Shown in pieces: positions 12,497 to 25,100 of a stretch of 64,000 nucleotides of DNA. This DNA is from Sphagnum magellanicum (taxonomy: Eukaryota; Streptophyta; Sphagnopsida; Sphagnales; Sphagnaceae). How positions within the stretch are numbered: the first letter of the stretch is position 1; the number at the start of each line of letters is the position of its first letter. A program made the translations under genes and the position numbers. A model generated the notes under the pieces. That model ran no database searches. It had not been told where the DNA came from and saw nothing but the letters and a program-made list of their open reading frames with translations. The stretch is from contig CM038913.1 in assembly GCA_021904315.1 (NCBI GenBank), forward strand, positions 5,579,958-5,643,957, given 5' to 3'.

Positions 12497-13991
12497 TGGG
12501 CAGGAATGCACCCAATAAACCTGATGCCCATGGTCAAGAGATTTTGTGCCTTTTTGGAACTTTTTGTAGCTATTAAACACTCAGTTATCATGAGTGACTG
12601 GAGTTGAATACAGAATTGAAAGTCCAGATTACCATCACCAGATCAACTTGGCCTCACTTACAAGAGCAGAAGTAAAAAGTTCATGATCATTGAGTTGTGA
12701 ATCACTCACTTCAAATTCAGCCTTCAAGTCCATGAACAAGATGGAACGAAAAATATTGTTTTGCATTGACAGTTTCAGTGAGCATGTGTGCAACCTTTTG
12801 CCTTGTGGGACTTTGATTGTCATTCATGTCACCAGCATTTATACCTAGATGTCGTTACATGTAGAGAGAAGAGGCATTGCTTTGTACTTGGAAGATTGCA
12901 AATCCTTTTGCAGAATTCAAAAACGCTGTCGTCAAAGTTTTTCAGACTATAATGTGAGCATGCTTTCAGGCTTTCAGGCTTTCAGTGCAAAATATTTCAC
13001 AAACACATTCTCATCCCTTTGAAGTCATTTATTTTGTAATTGAGTTCATGAGAAAAATCATTGAATGTCATAGTTTAACATTCAAAATCTGCACCCTCAA
13101 GAAATCATCTCAGCATCATGGAATCCCAAAACAAGCCATGGATACTGACCTATAAAACTCTTGGAGATTGATGTCAGATAAACCTTTGGGTCTTGCATTT
13201 TGATGCAAATATAACCAATCTGCAGAACTCACAGGTTACTCTCAATAAAAAATCCAAGTTTTTCCAGTCATCATCAACATGCGGGCCTGAATTTGCCTGG
13301 ATAGTGCATTCAGCGCAGGAATTCAAACTAATCTGCAAGTGTGGGTAGCTGTTTACAAAAGTTAACAAACCTTGCCTGAATTATTGACACACAACATGGA
13401 TTGTTGGTAAAGCTTCTTCCCTGGCTGAGATGGTGCTGAGAGATGCATCTATTCCATGCAGGAATAGATGCACCCAACAAGCCTCCTTTTTGCTGATTTG
13501 CTATGATTTCAATTGGGGACCCTGAGTATTCACCATTCCCTGCAGCTTTTGACATTGCTGGTAGCCTGATTCGAACATCTCAGATGTGGGCACCCAAAGG
13601 AAAGAGAGCCCATGGAACAAAAACTTGCTCCTGTTGTTCCATTTTGTTGCATCATCAGAACCCTTAAGCTGGATGGACACCTTATTACCACAGGCATTCA
13701 CAGGATCTTCCATCTGGATAACATTATTGTATTCAAGGACAGAGCTCAAAATGCAGCCTGAACAAACAAATGGGTGAGACATTATCACCAATGACAAAAG
13801 GGAAATGCTCCTGCTTTACTAGCCAGTCTGGTACCAAACTCTCCACTATTGATACATTTGATCTATGAATCATGCAGCCAAGTCGTCATATGTGCACACA
13901 ATCCACAATAGTTACAAAAGCCGAGGATCGGGTCAGCCAAAATTATGAACAAGGGAGGAGGATGAATCAGCCAAAGCCTGATTAGCTATAA
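12497..13991. other. Region between the hAT element and the TBL 3' end
   Basis: The DNA is less AT-rich than the deserts. The longest minus-strand ORF here (13501-13797, 98 codons) has a balanced amino-acid composition with several Cys residues, but I do not recognise it. Adjacent frames (13328-13555, 13174-13368) cannot be joined convincingly. It may be TBL 3' UTR plus a relic of another gene. A short GCTTTCAG triple repeat is at about 12964-12986. Confidence 0.4.
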
Positions 13992-15751
13992 CTACCAAGA
14001 ATGAGAGGCATGTTGCATATCTCTCAAGAGAAGGGTATAGAGAAGCTCATTCCAAGTGTCAGGAACCCCAGGGAGGCACCAATGGCTGCAATCCATGGCA
14101 CGGAAAGTGGAAAAGTTGAAAATATGTGCATCCCGTCGGTAAGCTGACAACCTTGTGATGTCAAGGAGTGTTGCTTTAACTTGCAATGATCCCCAGAGTT
14201 GCTCAAGAACTTGTGCTTGTGATGACAGCCGGATATGCGATTCATTGAAAATTGGAGCCGTCTGAATAGGACAGTAGGTTTTGTGCTTCTTGGGTTCCTC
14301 CCAGTCATTCAAATGTCCCCATGAATGGGGTTCATAATTGCGGAAAAAAACATGGGTTTTGTTTGTGTCAACGTACTGTTTGACCCAGTCTGCCCATGTT
14401 GCAACAGCAATTCGGTATGCTGACTCCATGTTCATGCCAAGGCGGAGAGATGAACCCACCTGAAAGTAGCGCCCACTGTCCCCAAACCACCTCTTGTCAT
14501 TTCCACTACAGACTGTCAGCACACCTTCTTCAATTATCGGAAATTGGTAAGAGCAAAACACCCTCAGAATCTTTTCTTCTAAGACCAAATGTTGAGACCA
14601 AATTTAAATGAGAAATGCACAAGGTGAAGTGTGAAACGCACAATCGATAGGTCTTGGCGGCAGTCCACCAGTGACCAGAGTTGAAGACTAGGACATTTGC
14701 AGTCTGCCACTGAGAGCTGGCTGACTCCAAGGTATCCAGCTTCAGGGTGGCCTTGACCCTCTTAGGTGCATGCTTTGGAGGCTGCCCAATATGCACGAGC
14801 CATCGAGATCGGTAATACTCGATTGTCACATTGAACCCTGGGAACAAGACAGCAAGGTGTGGTGTTGTCTTTGTAATGGCTTTTCCATGAATCTCTTTCA
14901 CTGACCATTTGTCATGGACTCCATTCATTAGCAGGCAAACAAGTGACTCCCACTGTGTTCGACCCATGGAGTCTCCCACAAAAGCCACTCGTTGGTCCCT
15001 TAACCTCATGAGCATACTCATTGCATCAAACCTGAATGTGTGAATCAAAAGACAGCAGGTAAATCCATGTTCTATGTTGTGACCAAAAAATGCAAATGAT
15101 ACACACATGCATGCACAGAAAAGAGACAGACAGACACAGACACAGACACAGACACAGAGTGTGTGTGTGTGTGTGAATGCAAAAGAGAAGAGAAGCTAAC
15201 CTTGGAATATTGCAATCAAAGGGCTGCCATCGCCAGTTCCGGTATGTAAGATTCTGTCGTCCATTGTTGGGGCACTGAAATCCTCGCTCGATGAATGGGC
15301 ACTCAGTGTACAGTGGATAAGACTCATCAAATACCCAGCTGCCATTGAAAAGGTTGCATTCCAAGGGCACAATGGAGGGTGTGATGAAGGAAGGAAGAAA
15401 AGTAGCCTCCAAGGCAGCAAGAGATGGCCCAAGGTAAATGATGTCAAGGATGAAGAGAGATGCAATGAAAAAGAGCGTGAAAATCGAAAGGATTATGGAG
15501 ATTGGGCTGCAGATGAGGCTGGAGTGGCGGACTCCTCTGTGAGAACTCCATAGTGACAATGTTTGGAACATCGTCTCCTGTTGTTCTTCTTCGCCAGGAT
15601 CCTCTTCCTCTTCTTCCTCCCCGCCATAGATGAGCCCATTTCTGTCCGCATCTGCAACCACCGCGCTTCCTCTCGCCCCGATGCACGTCTCCCAAACCCC
15701 GACCCGCAACAACCTACCATCCACAGCAAACCACTGGAGGGACCCCCACAA
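13992..15751 (-). CDS. TBL: Trichome birefringence-like (TBL) polysaccharide O-acetyltransferase, 3 exons
   Basis: This is a Golgi type-II membrane protein of the PMR5/TBL family, which transfers acetyl groups to wall polysaccharides. Exons on the minus strand are 15751-15201, 15031-14642 and 14475-13992, giving 474 aa. An acidic run lies at residues 45-57. One membrane segment lies at about 84-108. The PMR5N domain starts at ECNLFNGSWVFD and runs through CPFIERGFQCPNNGR to NWRWQPFDC. The catalytic GDS motif is at residues 203-205 (FVGDSMGRTQWESLVC). The DxxH motif is D442/H445 in MDCSHWCLPGVPDTWNELL. All family landmarks and Cys positions that I can check are intact. The ATG at 15751 is the first in frame; Met61 (15571), just before the membrane anchor, is an alternative start. 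The substrate (xylan, mannan, pectin or xyloglucan) cannot be told from this sequence. Confidence 0.94.
15120..15175. repeat. CAGACA/GT simple repeats in TBL intron 1
   Basis: A CAGACA-type array runs directly into a GT microsatellite inside the first intron of the TBL gene. Confidence 0.85.
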
Positions 15752-15772
15752 GGCCTCTAATTATTCTACCGG

Positions 15773-15796
15773 CCTACCTACCTACCTACCTACCCT
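15773..15796. repeat. CTAC microsatellite upstream of TBL
   Basis: Five to six CTAC units lie about 25-45 bp upstream of the first in-frame ATG of the TBL gene. They are therefore in its 5' leader or promoter. Confidence 0.85.
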
Positions 15797-16021
15797 GACA
15801 AGTTCAACAATTTCAGTGTCGAATAATAATAAATTTTTTTTAAAGATTTCATGTTGAAAATTTGAATATACCAAAGTTTTGTGAGAGATTCATTCTTTTC
15901 TTTCACACAATTTTTTTTTTCCAAGAGAAGAAAATTAAAATTTAAAAAAAAAAGTATTTTGAAAATTCCATGTCGAAAACTTGAATGTATCCCCAACTAA
16001 TTCTAAGAGATTTTAAAATTT

Positions 16022-16182
16022 TTCCTTCATATTATTATTTTTCTTTGAGATTATTTTATTTTCCTTCATATAATTATTTTTCTTTGAGATTATTTTTATT
16101 TTCCTTCATATGATTTTTTTTGTCTTTGAGATTTAAAAATTTTCCTTTACATATAATTTCGTTTCTTTGAGATTTTTATAGA
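16022..16182. repeat. Tandem array of about 40-bp units, four copies
   Basis: Units begin TTCCTTCATAT or a close variant at 16022, 16061, 16101 and 16142. Each contains TTTCTTTGAGAT about 20 bp later. Confidence 0.75.
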
Positions 16183-17378
16183 AATTTTCACTTTTTTTTG
16201 GAAATAATATAATTAATGTTGATGCTGCCATGGTTGGGGAGGGGGCATGGATTTTTTTTTTTTGGGGTTTTCTCACAATGTTCTCAATGATGTTCCACAA
16301 GTTACAAATGTGTTTGTTCCCCCACCTTATGATGTTCCCTAAGTTCCCAATGTGTTTCCATCCATACCGCACTTTTTATCCCATATGATTTGCTCAAAGT
16401 TCTCCCCTCCTATATAGGTGTGCCAAAGGTAGAGGCACTCCATCTTCACATTAAAAAAAAAATTATTTTGGGGGAGTTTCAGATTTTTTATTTTATTTTG
16501 TATTGACCAATCAAAATGGCTCATTCCACGCCCCAAATAAAAAAACTTGAGAATTACCCATTTAATTACCTAATGAAGATTTTTTAAAAAATAGGTACCC
16601 TAACTCTTATGACAAATAAGTTCCAGCCTTGTGGCCAAAATAAAGCAAGATTCTTAAATTTTTCTTCTAACCCATAGCCAAATTGGGCTAAATTTGGCTA
16701 GTGTATTTTCCTGGACCTTACAAGGCATAATTCTCTTATCAGCTTAAAGTAAGAGGTTTCTTATAAGAAAACAAGGAAATTTTACAAAACAAGGATAAAT
16801 CTTCCCCCACACGACCCTTCTAAAACATGCTTCACACTAGGGGCTTGATTTATGAGTTCGAATTCATTCTTACAATTTGATTGGTCTAGAGCTCCAAATT
16901 GAAACCAAGTTGTTCACACTAGGGTTTTAATTTACAAGTCCCAACTATGAGTAGGAATCCTATGTGGCTATATAATTTTTTTGGCTTCATGGGTCGGACT
17001 TACTTAGGCAAGGAGTTGGGTAGAGCAAAACCCAACTCCAAAGACAAGTCCCAACCAATTTTAATTGCATATGTGTACAATTTCATAATTGCATTGTAAT
17101 TGCATTATAGAGCTAATCATTCATCACAAAATTGCTTATGTGTACACTTTGGAAGAGTGTTGTGTTGGTCTGGAGAATTTGTTTTTTTCCCCTTACAAGT
17201 ACTAGTGTGACCCGGGTGCCTTGCCACCCATGAATACGCTCCACCCCGGTTTTCCCATTTTTGAGGCCAATGAATGAAATTTACCTCACTTTTACAACCA
17301 TTTCATGCAACATCCATCCATAGTGGTGTGTTTGTGGGTTCATTAGACAACGATTTTTATTTTTTTTATTTTTTTTTT

Positions 17379-17745
17379 GGGGTGAATTTTTCTGCCACTT
17401 TGTGACAAAAAATTAGGTATGACTCATACAAATGATTTTTGTGAAAAAAAAAGTGACAAAGTGACCACATTTTCAGGGCCAAAAAAAAAGAAGAAATCGC
17501 CAGTTTTTCAGAATAGGTTCCAATAGGTCCCCAAAACAAAAATATACAGTTTTTTTTTCTTTTTTTTTTTTTTTGGGGTGAATTTTTCTGCCACTTTGTG
17601 ACGAAAAATTAGGTATGACTCATTACAAATGATTTTTGTGAAAAAAAAAGTGACAAAGTGACCACATTTTCAGGGCTAAAAAAAGAAGAAGAAATCGCCA
17701 TTTTTTCAGAATAGGTTCCAATAGGTCCCCAAAACAAAAATATTC
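17379..17745. repeat. 196-bp tandem duplication
   Basis: Copy 1 (17379-17574) and copy 2 (17575 to about 17745) both run from GGGGTGAATTTTTCTGCCAC, through AGTGACAAAGTGACCACA, to GGTTCCAATAGGTCCCC. Only a few substitutions and poly-A/T length changes separate them, so the duplication is recent. Confidence 0.9.
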
Positions 17746-17789
17746 GACGATAAGTGAATTAAGATATTAGTTGGGATCTGGGTTTCAGG

Positions 17790-17932
17790 ACCTCGACAGA
17801 CGGACAGACGCCACCTGCGGGTTCTGCCATAGAAAAGGCCGGTTCTGCCAGCGTGTGTCTCTCCGCCACCTGCGGGTTCTGCCATAGAAAAGGCCGTGTC
17901 TGTGCAGAATTGTCGTCGGACAGACAGAACAA
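17790..17932. repeat. GC-rich short direct duplication in AT-rich DNA
   Basis: A 31-bp block beginning GCCACCTGCGGGTTCTGCC and ending AAAAGGCC occurs twice, 56 bp apart. It is flanked on both sides by GGACAGAC motifs. The local base composition contrasts sharply with the surroundings. Confidence 0.8.
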
Positions 17933-18068
17933 GTGAATTAATATAGTAGATAGAAAGGATAATATGGTTGCATTTGGTCCATTTTGTTTGCATTTCAAGG
18001 TGAAGAAAGATCAAAAAAGTTCAAAAAAATTATTAATATGCAGATGATTCAAAGTGAGTATGAATAAC

Positions 18069-18092
18069 CATCATCATCATCATCATCATCAT
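18069..18092. repeat. ATC microsatellite
   Basis: Eight consecutive CAT/ATC trinucleotides. Confidence 0.9.
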
Positions 18093-18446
18093 TTCAACAC
18101 TTTGCTCGTATATTATTACAAGTTGTTGAATGATAACATGCTCACAACAATCATATGTTTTTACTACTATAAAGACTAGGGTAGACTGGCCCATCATCAA
18201 TGACCTGCTTATGATCACCCAACACTCATTTATATCTTCATCATATGTGCTTCATTTTGAGTGATTTAAAATGTTATGGGAGTGCAACCTCAAACTCTAG
18301 AAATCATCTTTGAAGTGCAAAGGAAAATAAGTAATTGGGAAAAAAAAAATTAATTCCAACTTACAAATGGGTTTTTTTTTTTTTTGGGCCTTCTTTTTGG
18401 ACCCCTCCTACTTTCAAACCTCATAACTTCCTTATTTCAAACCCCT

Positions 18447-18464
18447 AAACCCTAACCCTATTTT
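18447..18464. promoter_or_regulatory. Telo-box-like motif upstream of CSN6
   Basis: CCTAAACCCTAACCCTA lies about 630 bp upstream of the CSN6 ATG. AAACCCTAA boxes are common in promoters and leaders of plant housekeeping genes. Position and function here are inference only. Confidence 0.4.
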
Positions 18465-19090
18465 TTTTTTTTTCTAAAAAGGTGTAATTTCATCCGGTGG
18501 TCCTGAGCCGTTGGATCGGGAGCCGATGGGCAATCTTGACGGTAGCAGTGCATCTTTCGAGCCTCTTTCTACGAATTCTGTAGATCTTGGATTCTACCAT
18601 TGTGTCACTCACGTAGATTTCAGGAAATCTATGATTTCTTTGTTAATTTATGGGTGCTCTCTGAAAGGCATAAAAAGCTTTTTTTGTGTCCCGCAGTGTG
18701 CACGGACGGAGAGGAAGTGAGGGAGTGAGAGAAAAGAAGAGTGCTTTGATTCTGGTTTGCTGTGCTCCCGAAAGATTTGATGGACGATTGCATCCATCGG
18801 CTAGTAAGGGAAGAATAAATTGACTCTCACTTGGTTGTCGGGAATTGTAAGTGATAGATTTCAAGCTCAGGCGTGTAGGATCGAGGAAGTTGTTGGCGGA
18901 AAGACAGTGTGACCTATTGTCGTCTCGACAATTGCGGATTCGGGAATCGTGTAAGGGTTCTCTTGAACCTCGGAGACGGACTAGAGGGGTGGACGTCAGT
19001 GGTTCAAATGTGTTGAAGATCAAAGGAACTGTAAGGTTGTAAAAGGAAAGAGGAGACGAAGAGGAGGGAGAGGTTTTAGAGAGGAGAGAT

Positions 19091-22000
19091 ATGTCGTCAA
19101 GCAGCGGGTTGACATTTAAGCTGCATCCTTTGGTGATTGTGAACATTTCGGATCATTATACGCGCATCAAGGCACAGAGTGGATCTGCCTCGCCGCTGCC
19201 TCGAGTATATGGCTGCGTTCTCGGCGTGCAGACTGGGCGCACTGTGGAGATTTTCAACAGCTTTGAACTACACTACGACGCCACTCAAAATGTCCTGGAC
19301 CGCGCATTCTTGGAATCAAAGCAAGAGCAATGTAAGAGCCATGCGGTTGTCCTTGCGAAGAAGACCCTGAAGTTAGGGCAAGCAGTGATCGTTTGTTGCC
19401 AATTTTTCTATAGGGTTAGGGCTAGGGTTTGCAAAGATTTGTGAGCCAAATTGGAGGTAATTTATTGCCATTTTTCATTATCTCAGAATGTTTACTGTTC
19501 TCTGCATCTGCAGGACCAGATTGTGTGCTCGGTGTCAATTTGCCTTTCTGGATACCATAGATGTCTTAGCTCAAGCCCTGTGGTCAGTTTAGGGTGGGGT
19601 TAGTGAGGGCTCACGAGGTTTGTGCTCAGGCTGTTTGCCCAAGAGCTTCCTTCTTCAGTGATGTGAGCTCTGTAATATAGAAAAGCCTTGTGGTGTTATT
19701 TGCTGTTTACTTGGAGACTTGACTGAAGAATCAATTAAACATGTTGTTAGCTGTCCTGTGGTTTTGGTTTCACAGATAAGAAGGTCTTCCCCAAGTATGA
19801 TGTACTAGGCTGGTACTCAACCGGCAGTGACATTCAGGACTCGGATATGCTCATTCATAAAGCTGTAAGTTTCTTTCTGTTTTCATCCTGACACGTTCTT
19901 TTCCAGCTTTCGTGCAACTGTTCAAAAGATTCATCTAATGAAGCATTAATGAAGGGGTGTGCTGCAATTGTTGCAGCTGACAGACATCAATGAGAGCCCA
20001 GTGTACTTGTTGCTCAATCCAGCCATCAACCATGCACAAAAGGATCTGCCCATTGCTATTTTTGAAAGTGGTGGGTACTTTTACTCTTGAGAACAGTTGT
20101 GTTTCATCCATCACTAAAGGGAATTTGAAGATTTCATAATTGTTTGGTTGTGTGCTGCACACAGTTCTAGTCCCTTTTGCCAAGAAATAACTGCCATCAT
20201 CTAATTTGTCTAAGTAAATTAGACAAATATCTGTATGTTCCATATTTCAATAGGATCTGAAAATTCCTTCTCCAGTAATCTGCAAGTTATGTGTGACCAG
20301 TGTATGTATGATGGGGTTTTTATCTGTCCAGAAATATTGTTCCTTCAGTTTGATGTTGGACCCTGACTAGCATTCCCCCAACAACTGATTGCATGCAGAG
20401 CTGCATGTTATTGAGGGGGTGCCATCCCTTATATTTGTTAATGCAAGCTACACCATTGAGGTAATCTTTACCTGTAGTTTTTTGCTCTGTTGTGGACACT
20501 TTCAAGTATTGAATGCTAAAAATCAGCTCTGGATCCTTGATGCATGATTTTTTATTGAACTGGTATTTTGGCACACTCAAGCACCAGAATGATTCTGGAC
20601 TAAAGACACCTTATACCTGAATATGTCTGAATTTAAAAATAGATTGGGCGGTTTAAGACTCTTATTGGAATTTATATGTGTTGAGGTATACTTTATATTT
20701 GCAGCGAATGGTCCAAAAATGGATTTCTGTGTAACCCAACCCTGCACTATGATGTTGAGCCTCTGCAGGATATTATGTTCTTGAACTTATCAGGTGGAAT
20801 TTGTGGATGGGTGTAGACAGTAGAGGCAGAGCGGATATCAGTGGACCATGTGGCACATATCAAGCCTTCCGATGGGAGCTCAGCTGCTACACAGTGTAAT
20901 TTCTTATCATTTCTTAGCCAATGTACTCTCCAAGTTGCAAACTGAGAGAACACTTTTAGACTGCTCTGCTAAGAGAATCAAGTTGCTGGTTGTGTAGTTC
21001 TCGGAGTTACAGAGTTTTTGAGGTTTCAAATTAGAGACCTTCTGACTGAATTGTCATGCCTGCTACTGATGGGAGAGCTTTGTGGGCCCCCTGAAGGAAA
21101 TGCAGTGGCAGCCCATTTGACAGGTATGCACAGTGCCATAAAGATGTTAAACAGCCGCATCAGAGTTCTACACCACCATCTTGTGTCTATTCAGAAAGGT
21201 ATGTGACTCACCCTGTGTCACCATATGCATTCATCCACTCAAGTGTTGTATGACATTATTCCATGAGCACATGGCCTTTTGGAGATAAACTTCTTAGTTC
21301 ATTTCATCAGTAGACAATTGAGCTCTCGTACTGATTATGAAGATTGTTTGTACAGGAGAAGCTCCATATGACCATTCACTTCTACGGCAAGTTTCCAGCC
21401 TAATTCGCAGACTACCTGCAATTGATTCTTCAAGATTTCAGGATGATTTTCTCATGGTATGTACTCATTTGAGGTGGGTTGAGCATTGGTTGCTCTGAGT
21501 AAATTCTCTGAGGAGAAAAAGACTAATCCTTCTGGACCCATTTTTGTGATTGCTGAAGTCCTAAAAGTCTCTATTTTGCAATTATATTCTGCATTTAACT
21601 ACTCAACAGGCTTGTTTGACTGATAGGAGCATTTTTCTCTTGGTTGACAGGAGTACAATGATACTTTACTTATGACTTACTTGGCCACCATTACAAAGTG
21701 CTCCAGGTATGATCGAGTAGTGAATTGCAGCTCTGTAACAGCCCACCATGGTAGTCATCTTGTTATGTAACTCTATGTATATGGTTTTTGGTGCCACTAG
21801 TAATTTTTGTATGCAACACAAAATCTTAAGCTCAGGCCTAACAATTGACAACCAAATTGCTTCATCATGTTGGATATTCTGAAGCTGAGGGGTGAAAACA
21901 GTCCATATTCATATCTTTAGAATCCTGTTTATTCATCTGGACAATTTAAGAATGAGACTTTTGATTGAAGGCAAGGATCCCACCTTACAAGATGTGGTGG

Positions 22001-22154
22001 AAGTAAGGAGAAATTTCCATAGAATTTAACATAAGGTGGTCTGACATAGATGTGGCTGCCTGTTTCATGCAGTACTATGAATGAGCTGGTAGATAAATTT
22101 AATACAGCATATGACAAGCAAAATCGGCGGGGAGGACGCTCCACCTTCATCTAG
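19091..22154 (+). CDS. CSN6: COP9 signalosome subunit 6 (CSN6), 9 coding exons
   Basis: CSN6 is a non-catalytic MPN-domain subunit of the COP9 signalosome, which removes NEDD8/RUB from cullins and acts in nucleus and cytoplasm. Exons are 19091-19331, 19776-19864, 19977-20070, 20399-20460, 20817-20895, 21106-21198, 21356-21456, 21651-21706 and 22073-22154. All phases agree and all introns are GT-AG. The product is 298 aa. It begins MSSSSGLTFKLHPLVIVNIS and ends RRGGRSTFI, both matching the family. The MPN core includes RVYGCVLGVQ, EIFNSFEL and the GWYSTGSD block. No JAMM metal-binding histidines are present, as expected for CSN6. VDHVAHIKPSDG and HLTGMHSAIKMLNSRIRVL lead into the C-terminal helical region. 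The loop after residue 27 is shorter than in Arabidopsis. The gene looks intact. Confidence 0.97.
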
Positions 22155-25100
22155 GTGAATGGTCTCTCTTTTAACATTCAGGCACTTGCTGTCTTTGTTA
22201 TAGGCATAAACAAATGAATTTGATTGATTGCAGAAAGGAAGTGGTCCTGGGCTGATCATAGTTTGCTCTTAGGTTGATAGGAATGCAAATCACCTATACT
22301 GAAAACTTGACCTGTAATCTATTTTGGGAGAGGTGATGATGATCTATAAGTTTGTGTAGATTTTAACTTAAGTAAGACTTAATGAAAATTTGTGTGAAAT
22401 TTTATGTCTTTCTTATTTTGCCCATGTCTTATTTATGGGCCATCTTTCAATTCTGTTCAGGTTTATGTATATTTTAAGTATGGAGAAGTTTGCAGTACTT
22501 AGGAAGATATTACTTCCCTTGTCTTGTAGGTTCTTGATGGCCAGACTTTTCTGCTAAAGGTGAGCAAATGACATGAAAGCTGTGAGGCAACAATGCTTCA
22601 TTCCCAGGCTTGTTCTCTTTACCAAATAGTTCATGAAGAGCATATTAATAGTGTCACCACTGGCATTTTGGTTCTTTGAAACTTCCTCCCAACCATGTCA
22701 TGGGTATTGTCCTCCTGGTGGTCAGCCAAAACAGTGATGATTGCGTTATCAGCATGCAAGTGAATAGTTAGTGAGGATGGGTTTAACCACAGTTTAGCTG
22801 TGGAGTGAGCAGAGATCTAGTTGTAGCTTTACAGGAAGCATGTATTGTCCAACCATGTTTAGCTGTGTACATTGATAATATACAGGACGATGCCAAAGAG
22901 TGTTTTTTGTTACCTGGCTGGTTAGCAACTGGTTGCTTTTTACACTTCCAAGAGAGCAGGCTGTCTTACATTAGAAGCTTTTGAACTCATTGTTTGTGAG
23001 TCATTTTGAAGGGTCTCAACAAATTTTGAATACTTTCTTTTTTCAGTGAAGTTCGCTTTGAGACAAGTTATGCATACTGCAGACAGTCAAATGGCAGAAG
23101 TGCTCTGCATCTTAATCATGTGGATTAGGATGTCAGTTTTGTAAGCACTGACCTGTCTGGACTCCTTCCTTGAAATATAGACTTGAACATTTTCTCCTTG
23201 AGTGAGTGAGCTACACATTAGAAATTGACTTAATTTTGTTTTCCAGCAAAAATAAATAAAATGACTAGCACCTTGTGTGTTCTTCAGCTCAAAGATTGTG
23301 TACATTTATGCAAGCCTAGGTCTTTTTGTCTTCGATGCATAGTCCTTTCATCGTGATACAGCCCACAAGTGATAAGACTACATTTGTAACATGACCATAG
23401 TTTCACATGTCAATCTTGCAATCTGTGTATCACTTTACTTGATATGGTTCATGGCTAAAAGTACTTTATGCAGGTCCCTTTAATTTTTTGGGACATTATA
23501 TTTTCTCAACAGAAACACCTATTGCTTGTTTTTGTGGCACAGAATTTTGGGTCCCTGTTGTCTCTTCAATAGTCCAAAACAAGCAATGATATGCAATCAA
23601 CCAGTCCTTACCCATATACCTGGTAAGCAACTACTTCCCTTATGTTTCAGTGCTTGTCTGTATTGATGGACCCTAAACCCTTATCACACAGGAATTTGAA
23701 GCATTGAAACTAGAGACAGTTTCAAGCTTGAAATCGCGGATGTTCTCCAAATCACCCGTGATTTTTTGTTGGCTCTGTCCTGAATGGGGGTGGGTTGAGA
23801 GCAAAGAATCTGATGATTGTCATGAATATGAGAAAAGACCTTATTAGCAAGTAAAATGGTGAAGTCCTCATAAATTTTATGTAGTAACTCTTTACGGTCC
23901 AATGGATAGTAAAGAAATTACCAAGCACTGGAGGTGATTACAATAATTATATTAACAATTAACTAATGACTCCATCTATAATTCAATTATAAATGGGAGT
24001 CGTAGCAATGAATGAATCAAGCAACATATGATGATTCCAACAGGAGAAGGTAAATAGGGAACCCAACAAAAAAATTAGGAATGGAAATGAAATTCAGTCA
24101 ATGAATGAAGAATTATAGCACGAACTGAGTTTTGCATAATGTCAGCTTAATGTGTTTTACGTAAAAATGTAAATCACCATGAGTCTTTGGAATTCTGAAA
24201 ACATCTCCAAAACATAATTTTTATTCTTAATAGGTGTTGAATAAATCCTATTGGATACATATTGAAATATGGTTGAGATTGCAATTCATATAGTTTTAAT
24301 ATGTTTTTGACAACTTTGATTGTTGAGTTAAAGTTGCTTTTATTTTTAATTGAAAATCATGATGACTGATCCGAAATTTGAAAACTGAACTAAATTATTA
24401 TATATTTCCATTGCTAAAAGGTTATGGGTTAAAATTCTATTGCTTACACATATATAACTATTGATGATTAAAAATCAACTTTAGCAATGAACTGTGATGG
24501 TTCATATTTTCACTCGAGGATCTTTGAATACTTCTTTTATATTAGTTTAAATCAATCCACATAATCATAAATATATTGATAACATCAAAAGTATTGACTT
24601 AATTTTGTTCTTATCCAAAATCACCATCAATTATGGCAATCTTGAAAATTCAACTTATCTTAAATATATTTTAATTGTTACAAGGTCATAGGTCAAAAAT
24701 GGCATTTGATACATTGTTTAAAAACAATAACTCACATTACATTAGTCTTAAAGTCACACCCATGGATATTTTTAGTATTATTTTTGTGGATACATTGGTT
24801 TTTGTTTCATAATGAAATAAGTGCAATCAACATAATTTTCATTTGTTTATAATTTAGAAAGTCAACTTGTGATTGTTTTTATCTAAAAACGAAAATCATG
24901 ATGAGTCTTGAAATTGAGTTAATTTCATAAATATGGATTTAAATGTCAAATCATCAAACCTTGGTTTTTGGTACAAGACATGTTAATCCATCATCTCATG
25001 GGTGGTTGTTTCAAATATTATTTTTATTCATTATCATTTTATATTGGTTTTGTATTGACATTCAAGTAGTTGTAATATTTTTACAAAACTTTATATCATT

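Larger units (their letters stand above)
15797..19090. other. TBL-CSN6 intergenic region (divergent genes)
   Basis: About 3.3 kb separates the two divergently transcribed genes. It holds a 40-bp tandem array, a 196-bp tandem duplication, a small GC-rich duplication and an ATC microsatellite, listed separately. A telomere-like box lies near 18447. I see no gene. The 167-codon minus-strand ORF at 18643-19146 overlaps the CSN6 start and is rejected. Confidence 0.6.

Noticed and set aside
13501..13797. 98-codon minus-strand ORF downstream of TBL
   Set aside because: Composition is plausible but no domain was recognised and neighbouring frames do not join, so it is kept only as a note in the region entry.
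14024..14308. Minus-strand ORF inside the TBL gene
   Set aside because: It is a shifted frame of TBL exon 3.
18643..19146. 167-codon minus-strand ORF overlapping the CSN6 start
   Set aside because: It lies antisense to the CSN6 leader and exon 1, is Ser/Leu-rich and matches no family. CSN6 on the plus strand is certain.
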